Part shown: piece by piece, positions 31,976-42,598 of the stretch
How positions within the stretch are numbered: the stretch's first letter is position 1
Layout of the letters: each line of letters opens with the position of its first letter
Assembly (NCBI RefSeq): GCF_030253575.1
Contig: NC_080565.1
Location: 13,294,501 to 13,358,500, forward strand
Source: Rhododendron vialii
Lineage: Eukaryota > Streptophyta > Magnoliopsida > Ericales > Ericaceae
Direction: 5' to 3'
Length of the DNA: 64,000 nucleotides
Notes under the pieces: model-generated
What the model saw: the letters and a program-made list of their open reading frames with translations, nothing else
Databases searched by the model: none
Told to the model about the DNA's origin: nothing
Translations under genes and position numbers: made by a program

Positions 31976-32999
31976 TTGGCAATGAGATAGTGCGACCCTA
32001 ATGCTGAGTTGTCATGGTGAGCTGTTCCTTTATTATGGTTGTGGGTGAATCCAGACCGAATACATAATTTAGTAGTATTCGCTTAGAACCCTGGTGCATG
32101 ACAAATAAAGGAAGAGTTATTCCATGGGACGGTCAAAGTTAGTGGATGTGGGAAGAAAGGACCTTGTGGAGAGGATCCTTAGATTTCATGTAAGACAATG
32201 GATAGTAGAGAAAAGGATAATGTACTGTTATTTTGTACCTCCTGTGAATAATTATATTGTTGATCTGCTAATTGTAAGGTAAGGGGTTAGTAGGGTTGAG
32301 ATTATCTATTGAGTTTCAAAACTCATTATAGTGCCGTTGGGCTGGCGTTTCATGCCAGGTAATCAAGATACCAAAGGACAGAATCCGCTGCAAGATGATC
32401 AGTACCAGGGTGAAGACCTCCCAGCTGAGGAAAGGGAGTTTGTTGATCCTTGGATGCTCTACCCTTAGAAGCTCTGTTAATTTGACGTACTTTTAATTGA
32501 ATTTTTCATAAGTGTTATCACAATTGTCAAACCCTATTTCATTTTGTTGGTTGGTAAGATAATTAAGTAGGTTTGAATTTGGTATTTAAGGTTTCCACTG
32601 CTAAACTCTGTTTAATAAAATTTCATTTCTTATATATCAATTTTATGAATTATTAAATCAATTGAAAAAGATTTAATTAACGTGTCCGAAAATCGGAGCG
32701 TTACATCTACTCTTGTCATAGGGGTGGAAAGGCGAGGAACAAGGCACTAAACCCACTCAAAGCCCATCCAACATCCAAAACAAAATGTAAAGCATCAATG
32801 AATTTGTCATTGAAAATTGATGGACAGTGGCTTTTGAATTCAATTGAACTGAAGCATAACCATGAAATGTGCCCGAAAAAAGCTCAATATCTACAAGCCA
32901 ATTGGGTTATCCCACTACATGCGAAAAGGACACTTGAGTTGAATCGCTTGGCTGGAATAAAAATGAGACCAACAATTACCTCATGTACCATTGAAGCAG

Positions 33000-34932
33000 T
33001 GATCGGCCCTTTCGGTAGTCGTTGAAGTTTACCAAACGGCCGTCAAATTCAATTATTTATTAACCGGACTACAACTAAAGATTTGCGTAGTATAGTGAGG
33101 AAGTCCGAGTCGATCCACAGGGTGCTCGAATATAGCTTGTTCGGATTGTAGATGTAAGGGTTTGTGGCGTTTAGATGGCCAACTTTTGGTTTTCCTTTGA
33201 AAGGTGAGAATTGCCCTTATGAAAAAGACTAGAAAATGAGTTTGAACTAAGAATTAAAAACGGCAAGGCAATGGAGTTACGAACGCCTGTAACTTAGGCC
33301 ATCCAACCTTTCTCTTTGAAAACACGATTGAATCGCACAGCATAGGCTATCAACCGGAGGATTTAGCTATGAAAATGGTTAGACTTGATATAGAGTTTGA
33401 ATAACAAGCTAAACATAAAGCGTGACATTGCTCCCGGAACCATGTGTGCAAGCACATGATCACCGGAGATTAACAACACCAAGACGTGCATTCAAACTAA
33501 ATATCAAGGTCACGAACTAGAAGCATAGTTTGGAAAGCGAGCAAGTTCTTTGGTTCTTTTGGCAAACACGAACCGAGACATAGCTCTCGAAACCGTGTGA
33601 GCAAGCACATGATCACCAGAGATTAACATCGGCAAGTTTTGTTACATAAAAGACGAATCACGCACATTTCCAAACCAAACCTCAAGTCTTAAGTTGAGAA
33701 AGGCAAGATTAACCAAAGTCACAAGGTGTTATTCACCCCATGGCCGAGCCTAATCAACTACTCACACATAGTAAAAGAGCAAGGCATAAAGCTAAAAAGA
33801 GACACAAGATTTAACCATAGGAAATGGAAATAAACTTGATATTAGGAAAGATCTAAAGAGTAGCTACAACATTAACAAACGGAAAATTAAACAAAACCAA
33901 ATACTTACTTGAGTTCTTAAGGAAAGAAACTAAGAAAGCTTGGAGCAAGACAACAATTGAACTTAAAACCTAAGCTAACTACTTACTACTTAACAAGTGA
34001 GAGAGAGAAGAGTATTTATACAACTCAGCCTTTTCTCTCCACAAAATATTCCTGAACTTACCAAAAGTGGCAAGTATTATGGAAAGTCCAAAAAGCAGTA
34101 AAAATATCTGCAGGAGACCAATGTTATCGATACTTATCAAAAGGGTATCGATAACATCACTCAAATATTCCCCCGGAGAAGATTGGTATCGATACCTACA
34201 TTAAAGGTTATCGATACCCTCAGGTCTGAACAGCTTTTGGACCAAGATGGAGCAAATGGTATCGATACCTTCCTTCATGTTATCGATAACAATCTGCAAA
34301 ACTGCAGATTTCAGGTTGGCTTCAGCTTCAGCAAACAGCTCCCAGCAACTTCACAGCTCCTCAGCATCTTATTTTCATTCTCTAAACTTAAGTAAAGACT
34401 ACATTTCAAACCTTTTTTTTTTACCTTTTCTTTACTTTAATTTATTTAATGAAAATAAGAAAGTACCCCTCATTTGGAAACAATGGCATTACCAGAATTT
34501 CAAGATTCCAATTAAATCAAAATGTCAACCCCCCACTTTTAGTGTAAAATGGAAAACTGCACATTTTTCTCAAGAGAAAATGGATCAAAACATGACCTTA
34601 CTCTTCAAATAAAACCTTGCAACTTTGTAGTTATTCTTAAAAAAATTCAAGGATTAATTACCGCCATTTTTTATCTCGAAAATCGATATTTTTCCAGAAA
34701 GTCATTTTTCCATACTTAGACAGATTTTAAGGGGCCGACAGGGTCTTCGGGTACTTGGAAGCATCCGGAGCATTCTTTGGCGTTCAAACGCGCCTTATTT
34801 ATACGAATTACCTGAAACACACAAAAATCTACCTTACGTGCAATATCGCTATAAAAGCTAAATAAACGCAAGATAAAACAACATAAAGCGGGACTAGTCG
34901 CACCAAATATCTACAATATTGGGTGCTCATCA
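33000..34932. mobile_element. LTR-type insertion 2 in the FAR1-related gene (1.93 kb)
   Basis: It begins TGATCGGCCC and ends GTGCTCATCA, flanked by a perfect 5-bp duplication AGCAG (32995-32999 and 34933-34937). Taking out the element and one AGCAG rejoins a FAR1-family reading frame. There is no coding sequence and there are no internal direct LTRs, so a solo LTR is the simplest reading. Inside are two diverged copies of an 'gcaagcacatgatcacc' block (about 33448 and 33602) and a cluster of six TATCGATA sites. Confidence 0.75.
34125..34288. repeat. Cluster of six TATCGATA palindromes
   Basis: Exact TATCGATA occurs at 34125, 34146, 34187, 34209, 34260 and 34281. The sites tend to pair, and most extend to GKTATCGATAMC. 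In flies this octamer is the DREF-binding site. I know of no established plant factor for it, so a role is speculative. Confidence 0.95.
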
Positions 34933-35650
34933 AGCAGGGGGGCCTAGCAACCTGACATGATTACCCAAGGATGCAAGGAATTACGTCGATAAAGTGAAAC
35001 GCTTAGAACTCAAGGAAAGGGATGCAAAAGCAATGCACAAGTATTTTATTAAGATGAAAGCTGACAATGAAGCGTTTTTTTATGCAATGGATCTAGATGA
35101 AGAAAACCGGCTAAAGAATGTCTTTTGGACCAATGCGAGAAGTAGAGAAGCATTCAAGGAATTTGGTGACGTGGTCATATTTGACACCACTTATTTGGTT
35201 AATAAGTGGAGAATGCCATTTGCTCCTTTCGTGGGTGTAAATCATCATGGGCAATCGATCTTGTTTGGGTAATATTGCAAGAGGACACGGCTTCATTCAT
35301 ATGGTTGTTTGAGACATGGCTTGCTTGTATGTCCGGGTGCCCTTCTAACGCCATCATAACAGACCAATGCCGTGCCATGCAAAACGCAATAAGTATAGTT
35401 TTTCCAAACGCACGGCATCGTTGGTGTTTGTGGCATTTGTTGAAAAAAGTTCCTGAAAAGTTGAAGAATTACAATGATTATGAACCGATTAAATGAGATG
35501 TCCTAAGTGCTGCGTATGATTCATTGACTAAAGAGGAGTTTGAGAAAAATTGGGCCAATCTTATCAATAAATATCACTTAGAGGCCAACGAGTGGCAAAG
35601 TGGCTTGTACGAGGAGAGGCACCAATGGGCTCCTGCATTTGTCAAAGATG

Positions 35651-35686
35651 TTTTTTTTTTTTTTTTTTTTGGGGGGGGGGGGGGGG
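35651..35686. repeat. T20G16 homopolymer tract
   Basis: Twenty T followed by sixteen G in the transposase-derived part of the FAR1 pseudogene, at a place where relatives encode a short WAGMSTTQR-like stretch. It shifts the frame. It could be real slippage or an assembly artefact. Confidence 0.9.
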
Positions 35687-36960
35687 ATGTTAACAACCCA
35701 ACGGAATGAGAGCATGAATGCCTACTTTGATGGCTACGTACATTCTAATACCACTTTGAAGGAATTTGTGCAGCAATATGACAATGCCTTGCATAACAAA
35801 GTGGAAAAAGAAGAAGAGGAAGACACCCGTTGTTTCAACAAACAAGCAAAGAATGTGTCCCCTTATGGTTTTGAAGATCAATTTCAAAATGCATACACAC
35901 TTGCAAAATGTAAGGATTTTCAAACTCAAGTAGCTGGATAGATAGCATGCAATTTCACTTCCATGAAGGTGGCAGCTGATGGCATTTTGAAATTTGAGAT
36001 TGAAAAAGATATAAAAGTTGGTGAGAAGGGATTCTTGAAAACCATAACTTTTCATGTTTGTTATAATGAGGAGTCAAAAGAAAGTAGTTGTACTTGTCGA
36101 TTGTTTGAATCTGAAGGGATTGTGTGCAAGCATATTGTCATGGTTTGGTCTAGAAAGAAGTTGAATGAAGTTCCGGAGAAGTTCATTCTACAAAGGTGGA
36201 GCAAAAATGTGAGGAGGATTCACACAAGGGTGAAGGTTAGTTATGCAAATTGGGAACGCAAGCCCGAATGGCATCGTTATGACCTTATGTTGGTTGCTTT
36301 CCGTAAAGCCGCCGATAAGGCCATGGATTTTGGACAAAGAGTAAGAGGGTGGTGGCCAAGTTGGAAGAAGCCGAGGTGGAGAATGAAGTTTGTGAAGAGG
36401 AGTGTTTGAACAATAGGCCTTTGTCAATTGATAGAGTAGACGGAATCATAAGTTCCAAAGAGAAAAAAATAGCTGTGGGTGATCCGACTAAACGTCGTCG
36501 GCAAAGGCGACCACTAGTAAATAGGAAACAACCAAGAATTGAAAAAATTATTCGGAAGATAAAGCAATCAAGCAAGAATGGCAAAACTAGTCGAGGCAAT
36601 GCAAAGAACATAACGGTATCTTTCGGCTTGCAATCATTAAAATTATTTAGAAAATGTATCGTGAGCTTTATAATTACACTAATGTTTTATTTTACTGAAA
36701 TTATGCATGAGTAGGTTTCGTTGGACAATATGGATGTGGAGCTTCCGAATGTCCACACTATGGAAGTCGACGAGGTTATCATGCAAGGGAGTGTAAATTG
36801 TAGTATAAGTATCCCTATGCTTTTCTATCTTGTCATTCTAAAATTTCTCATGTTATGTACTTGACAATTGTTTTTTAATTTCATCCCAAATGTTTGGACC
36901 GCATGGTGGAATGTGGAGCTATGACCTTGACAAGCCTTCAACCAATCTGTAATGGAAGAC

Positions 36961-37515
36961 TTGTTCCTTTTTTTGTATTTTTGCCAAATGGCAATACTTA
37001 TGTTCTCTTAGCTTATATATAGATATGTAGAGAGCGAACCCTTATGGCAGCATCAATTATGAGTTCTGCCAGAAAAATGAAAACTTTATTCTGAGGGTAG
37101 TGACTTGTGAGATCAGTTAGTCTCTCTCAAGCATCTAAGTTTGATGATCAATGAAAATGTGATTTTTTGTGGCTTTGTGTCATATCATGTCCATAGTCTA
37201 TTAATTGCCATGTACTCTCTCAGTTTGTACCCCATGATGGTCAATGGAAATGTGGATTTGGCTTTTGTTTTGTACGAGTAATTACAGTTTACTCTCTGCT
37301 ATTCACAATTGGCATGTTTCTTGGATCACACATACATAGATAGCGTTAAACTCCAAACGGGATTTTGCAAAAATGTCAAACACTTATAATGCTCCCCAAT
37401 CAAATGCCTTGGATTGTATCATGAGTTCACAGTTGCAAGAAACATGATTCAACAATAGAGATGAGAATTGAAAGTAACACCACAAGAATTCCAACATCAC
37501 AGATATCCAACTATT
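36961..37515. other. 3' flank of the FAR1-related pseudogene
   Basis: Likely former 3' UTR and intergenic sequence. No other feature is seen. Confidence 0.4.
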
Positions 37516-38032
37516 TTTTTGGGTAAGTAATTTCATTTCACCAAAGCACGGGCAAAAGCTACAAAATCAATGGGGCATTACTCTGAACAACTCAATACAA
37601 GCACCAAACAACCCTAAACAGATTGGTAACAACCAAACAAAAACAGGCACCTATCAACAATTGTTAAGCCTAAACAATCCTCAAGCTACGCTCTCCCCAC
37701 GGAAAATAGATAGTTGCAGCCAACGATATCTTGTATATGGAACTACTAAATTAAAGTTTTCCCTTTCCTGTTATCAATTGCCCACACAAGCTCCTAGTCT
37801 AAAGGAATAGGAGCTACAGTTATGCCACTCATTCTTCAAAACTTTATTCCAGATCAACGTAGAGAATTGGCATTCAAAAAATAAATGAGTATGAGACTCA
37901 TCCCGATCCATACATAGCACACGAAGAGGATTAATTGTTAGCCCCCAACTCTCTATTCTATCCTTTGTAGATAGCCTCCCCAAAATTGCAGCCATAAAAT
38001 GAAACTCCATCTCGGAAGATGTGTTTGCTTCT
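37516..38032 (-). pseudogene. L1 LINE 3' fragment (zf-RVT domain)
   Basis: Minus-strand translation of 38010-37774 gives the zinc-binding reverse transcriptase-associated domain: ILGRLSTKDRIESWGL, VLCMDRDESHTHLFFECQF and IWNKVL. The Cys/His pattern C-x(9)-H-x-H-x(4)-C is kept. A T-run at 37516-37522 could be the poly(A) tail. The frame stops before the RNase H domain. It is a 5'-truncated, inactive copy. Confidence 0.72.
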
Positions 38033-38640
38033 GAAGAAAATGTATTGTTTTTAGTGGCGCAAGGGGTAGCTCTCCTTTTTCTTAGGCTTCAATTCACGTG
38101 GGCTTGTTTTTGCCTACAAACATGAAAGCAAGCAAAAATTATAGAGCCTAATATTGGTGTATGTAATTGTTTGTTTATAAGTATAACTTGCTTCCAAATG
38201 AGTTGGTGTATGCAAGCAACATTTTTAACCACCTCAAAAGAGAAAAAAAAACGAATTATATGCTAATTCAATGCCATACTACTCAATAAGCATCTAGAAT
38301 AAACATTTTAAACATGAAAACTTGCAATCATAACTTGCCATAAGTTCATAAATACAAAAATCCTGCAAGTAAGCCACAACCAAAATCAAGAGAAAATAGG
38401 CAGTTGACGAATTACAAGGCCAATACCAGGTCAATAATGACAAAATCCAACCATTGAATGTTTTTACAGAAACCAATATTATTTTTAATTTGAACAGAAA
38501 CCAAAACCAAAATCACAACAGTAATTTGTGAAAATCCCCAACTTTTTTAGGAAAAAACCCTAATTTGTATAAATAAATAAATAAAAATCAATTTTTTTAA
38601 GAACAAACCCTAATTTTAGACACAGACCCAAGTTAAGATC
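38033..38640. other. Intergenic stretch
   Basis: AT-rich, nothing recognised. The last nine bases (38632-38640) are the left target duplication of the next element. Confidence 0.4.
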
Positions 38641-39017
38641 CAGCCATGCAACTTGCACATACCTTCTTACACAGATTTTGCACATATATTTTTATGGGGC
38701 CCACCTCGGGTCCCACTAAAATAATCCGAACCGTTCATTAGTTTTAAAATAATATTTTAACTCTGAAAAAAATCAACTCGATAAGATATTGGTTAGGGTT
38801 TTTTCAGAAATAGTAAAGCGAATCAGGCTGTTTCATCCTATTATTTCTGAAAAAGTCCTTACCGATATCCTATCGAGTTGATTTTTTACAGAAACTCTTA
38901 AAAAAATATTTTAAAAATAATGAACGGTTCGGATCATATTAATGAGACCCGAGGTGGATCCTATAAAAATGTATGTGCAAGATTTGTGTAAAAATGTATG
39001 TGTCCTTAGATTTATTG
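38641..39017. mobile_element. Mutator-like fold-back MITE with 9-bp target duplication
   Basis: Perfect GTTAAGATC duplications flank it at 38632-38640 and 39018-39026. Long inverted arms (about 170 bp; shared blocks GGTCCCACCTCGGG-like, TCCGAACCGTTCATT and AATCAACTCGATA) meet near 38830. The 9-bp duplication points to the Mutator superfamily. It is non-coding, 377 bp, and lies 480 bp upstream of the PPR-DYW start codon. Confidence 0.8.
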
Positions 39018-39324
39018 GTTAAGATCTAACACGAAGAGAGAGAAACGTACCACACCTGATTTGGCGTGCCGTCGATAGTGGGGGTACCGGGTGGCCGTTG
39101 GGTTGCCTTGGCTTCCTTCGTATGGGAGAGAGACAGAGAAGCCTTGAGAGAGAGTGAAGTGAGAGATGTAAGTCGGAGAGCGACGAGAGAGATCTAAATT
39201 GGAGAGCAAAGTGTTGGTGGTGGGTGGCGACATCAGTGGTCGTACGATTCAAAAGAGGGTCGTCGACTCGTGGGGGAGGATTTGGGGAAGAGTTTCCTCT
39301 GTTCTAATTTTCTCCCGATTTGAA

Positions 39325-39490
39325 ATGAAATGGGTCTGCGCGCGTGAGTTCAGATTGCCCTAGAATTGAGGAGAGAGATTTGACCCACTTTTTTTACACT
39401 TGTTACACTTGGACAGCCAGCTGCACTGCACTGCTGTCCAATATCTGTTCCTAATTGCTGTACTATTAGTCTTTTGCCAGTTCCGCTGCT
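39325..39490. repeat. Dispersed inverted repeat, copy B (5' flank of the PPR-DYW gene)
   Basis: This matches the reverse complement of 27088-27236. It ends only a few bases before the PPR start codon at 39497, so it may form part of that gene's 5' UTR or proximal promoter. Confidence 0.75.
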
Positions 39491-39496
39491 ATTTCT

Positions 39497-42400
39497 ATGA
39501 TCAAGAACCCAACCTCCGTTACAACTTGTTATTCAAAGCCTCCTACACTAATTCATCTGATAAACAAATGCAAGAACATGAGAGAGCTCAAACAAATCCA
39601 AGCTCAGATCATCACACAAGGCTACTTCTCTCCTAATCAAGATGCAACTCCACTTGAAGTCTCTAAGTTGGTCTCTTTCTGTGCAGTTTCACCTTACGGG
39701 AACTTAGCCCATGCCAAAGCAATCTTTAATCAGCAGCGAAAAAACCCATCTGTTGAACTGTACAATTCTCTCATTAGAGGACTCTCTTCAGCTAAAAACC
39801 CTGTTGAGGCACTGTCATTATACCGAAAAATGCTTTCTTGTGGGCTAAAACCTAATAATTTCACCTACCCATTTGTGATCAAAGCATGCACTGAGTCGTC
39901 CATGCTTCGAAATGGGATTGTGGTTCATACCCATGTTGTTAAATCTGGATTAGAATTTGATTCTTATGTTCAGAGTTCCTTGATTCGTTTGTATGCAAGT
40001 GGGAGAGACTTGCTTGGTGCAAAGCAACTGTTTGATATGTGTTTGGAAACGGACCTAGTTTCTTGTAATTCAATGATTGATGGGTACGCAAAATCTGGTG
40101 AGATGGAGCTAGCAAAAGCGGTGTTTGACAAGATGGTAGTTCGAGATACAATTTCTTGGAACACCATGATCAACGGGTATGGGATTCTTGGGAGAATAGA
40201 AGATGCAAAGAAACTGTTTGATGAAATGCCCGAAAGGAATGTGAGATCTTGGAATTCTATGTTGGCAGGTTACGATAAATGTGGGGATGTGGAGAATGCT
40301 TTTGATATGTTCTCCAAGATGCCTTATAGAGATGTTGTGTCTTGGAATGCCATGTTAGCATGTTATGCACATACTGGGAAGTCAAATGAAGCTCTTGCCT
40401 TATTTGATGAAATGAAAGCCTTGGGGATAAAGCCAACTGAAGCCACCATGGTCAGCTTATTATCAGCCTGTGGTCATTTGGGTGCCTTGGACCAAGGGCT
40501 GAATTTGCATTCCTATATCGTTGATTGTGAAATCAATATCAACTCCATAGTTGGCACTGCATTAGTAGACATGTATGCCAAGTGCGGTAGCATTTCTCGT
40601 GCTTCTGAGATTTTTCATTCACTTGAATCCAAAGATGTTCTCGCTTGGAACACAATTATAACCGGCATGGCCATGCATGGTAACGTTAGAGATACAACAC
40701 AACTTTTTCAAATGATGCAAAAGGAAGGTGTGGCACCAAATGACATTACTTTTGTGGCTGTGCTTGGTGCTTGTCGTCACGCGGGGATGATAGAGGAGGG
40801 TCGGAGACTACTGGCTTGTATGAGAAGCACATACGGGATTGCACCTAAGGTGGAGCATTATGGTTGTGTCATTGACCTCCTTGCTAGGGCTGGGCAATTG
40901 GATGAAGCCATGGAGCTCATTGGAATAATGCCTATGGAACCTAATGCTAGTGCTTGGGGAGCATTGCTCGGAGGATGTAGGATTTATGGGAATGCTGAGG
41001 TAGGTGAAAATGTGGGGAAGCGCTTGATCAATCTTCAACCACATCATAGTGGACGGTAACTAACTCTTTTATGTTTGGTACAATATTGTCGTAGTATGCT
41101 CCAAAAACCTATCTTCTAAATTACCCCCCCAAAAAAAAACTCTCTTAGAGATGATTTATTTTGTCAGGAAATCATGAAGACCTTTCCTAGTCTTGTTGAA
41201 ATATGACTGAGGGACTTTAGATCTTTTGCAACACTGAGTTCCTTCTTTTGATTTCAATATCTATGTTCTGATCCTGAATATAAAATGGATGTTTGTTGCG
41301 TTCTAGTTTCTTCGACCATGCATGAGAAAGAACAATATTTGTCATGGCTTGAACCAAATATTGATAGAATAGGGTGTGGAATCTCCATATCTGTAGCAAT
41401 TAGCCGATTACTCTATCGTCTCATACTTCTGGCCTTTTGTATTTGACAAACTTTCATCCCCACCCCCCCCCCCCCCCCCCCCCCGTTTAGATTAGATAGC
41501 TTTCTTTTCTATCTACTCTTCCCCTTTCAACATAACAAAGATAAACAGCCTATAGTTCTTAATTTCTTTATTACATTAGCATATTACAGTTAACTAGCAC
41601 TCATTGATTGCTTACTGCTGTCAATGTCCAAGTACCTACGTAAGCAGAAAAGCTGAAGGGCTTATATCTTTATATGGCTTTGAATATAGGGTTTCTAACA
41701 CGTTGGTTTATATTCTCATTGAAAGCATGAACATACTGGGAAGGTCTAGGTAAATTCCTGTTCTTTATTTATTCTTTTGAACATATGTAAATAACCGTTT
41801 GTGACATTATTTTCTGAAGAGAAATTGCTGGAGGCAGTATCATGTCTTAACAATAAAAAGATCCATTGAATCAGTTACTGCATATTGTCACGATACATGC
41901 CATTATTCCAACTATATCCCGATGAGTATCTTGTTTTACATGTTTGGTAAAAGTTCAATCTCTTGACCAGCATCAAGTATTGTACTACTAAACGAGCTTG
42001 ATAGATTATATATCAATAGTTAGTACAAACTTATAATCTAATTGTCTTGGTGCCGAATTTGTCATTTACTGTACGTTTGTTTCTTCGCAGTTATATCCTT
42101 CTCTCAAATATATATGCTGCTGCAAAGAGATGGGATGATGCAAGAAAAGTGAGGAATCTCATGAAAGTTAAAGGCATTTCGAAGGTGCCAGGGGTAAGCG
42201 TGATAGAACTAAAGGGAATAATTCACCGATTTGTTTCTGGCGATTGGTCCCACCCCGAGTCAAACAAAATTTATCTCAAATTGCATGAGATATCAACACG
42301 ACTGAAGAGTACAAGTGGATACTTACCAGATACGGACCAAGTTTTGATTGACATAGAGGAAGAAGAGAAAGAGCATGTGTTGTCTGTTCACAGTGAGAAG

Positions 42401-42598
42401 CTTGCCATTGCTTATGGATTTCTACATTTAGGTCCAGAGGATTCCATCAGAATTGTGAAAAACCTGAGAGTTTGCAGAGACTGTCACGACGTGACAAAGC
42501 TGATTTCAAGGGTGTATGATCGAGAAATCATTGTGAGGGACAGGAACCGATTCCACCACTTCAAAGATGGAGGATGTTCTTGCCTAGATTTTTGGTAG
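39497..42598 (+). CDS. PLS-class PPR protein with E and DYW domains (2 exons)
   Basis: Proteins of this class bind organellar transcripts, and the DYW domain is the cytidine deaminase for C-to-U editing. Exon 1 is 39497-41055 and exon 2 is 42091-42598 (CG|GTAACT donor, TTCGCAG|TTA acceptor), giving 688 residues. The N-terminus has a helical LKQIQAQIITQG block. Repeats of P, L and S type follow through exon 1, for example WNTMINGYGILGRIEDAKKL and WNSMLAGYDKCGDVENAFDM. The E motif spans the splice junction. Exon 2 has HSEKLAIAYGFL (zinc/catalytic HxE), CRDCHDVTKLIS (CxxCH) and the C-terminus CSCLDFW, so the terminal triplet is DFW instead of DYW. The 1035-bp intron is notable because most PPR genes lack introns. 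Targeting to plastid or mitochondrion is not clear. Confidence 0.92.
41463..41484. repeat. Poly-C tract in the PPR-DYW intron
   Basis: Twenty-two consecutive C, preceded by CCCA. Similar pure C or G tracts occur at 35671 and 63870. Confidence 0.9.

Larger units (their letters stand above)
29320..32705. mobile_element. LTR-type insertion 1 in the FAR1-related gene (3.39 kb)
   Basis: It starts TGTAATGACC and ends GCGTTACA, so the termini are TG...CA with a 17-bp imperfect inversion. It is flanked by CCTAC (29315-29319) and TCTAC (32706-32710), four of five bases matching. Removing it together with one flank copy leaves the FAR1 reading frame intact. I see no internal direct LTRs and no coding domain, so it may be a large solo LTR or a non-autonomous element. 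Inside are a (GA)n tract at 29764-29820, AT tracts around a fold-back (30714-31094) and a minisatellite (31587-31975). Confidence 0.7.
29125..36960 (+). pseudogene. FAR1-related sequence (FHY3/FAR1 family), disrupted
   Basis: The family descends from MULE transposases and encodes nuclear DNA-binding regulators. Pieces of one protein run in order. 29125-29319 holds the start of the FAR1 domain (FDSEDDARDYYGRYAKIQGF). 32711-32999 holds SCHRGGK, HPTSKTKCKASM and LKHNHEMCP. 34938-36409 holds the MULE transposase domain (FGDVVIFDTTYLVNKWRMPF, AIITDQCRAMQNAI, RHRWCLWHLLKKVPEKL) and a SWIM zinc finger (CTCRLFESEGIVCKHI). A C-terminal part follows in another frame (about 36349-36610), with likely last exons near 36717-36810 and 36890-36950. 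Two LTR-type insertions split it. There are stops at about 34958, 35494 and 35939, frameshifts near 35270, 35650-35690 and 36345, and a T20G16 tract. It cannot encode a full protein. Confidence 0.88.

Noticed and set aside
31464-31982. 172-codon minus-strand frame rich in Tyr, Thr and His
   Set aside because: It is produced by the minisatellite repeat and does not resemble a protein family.
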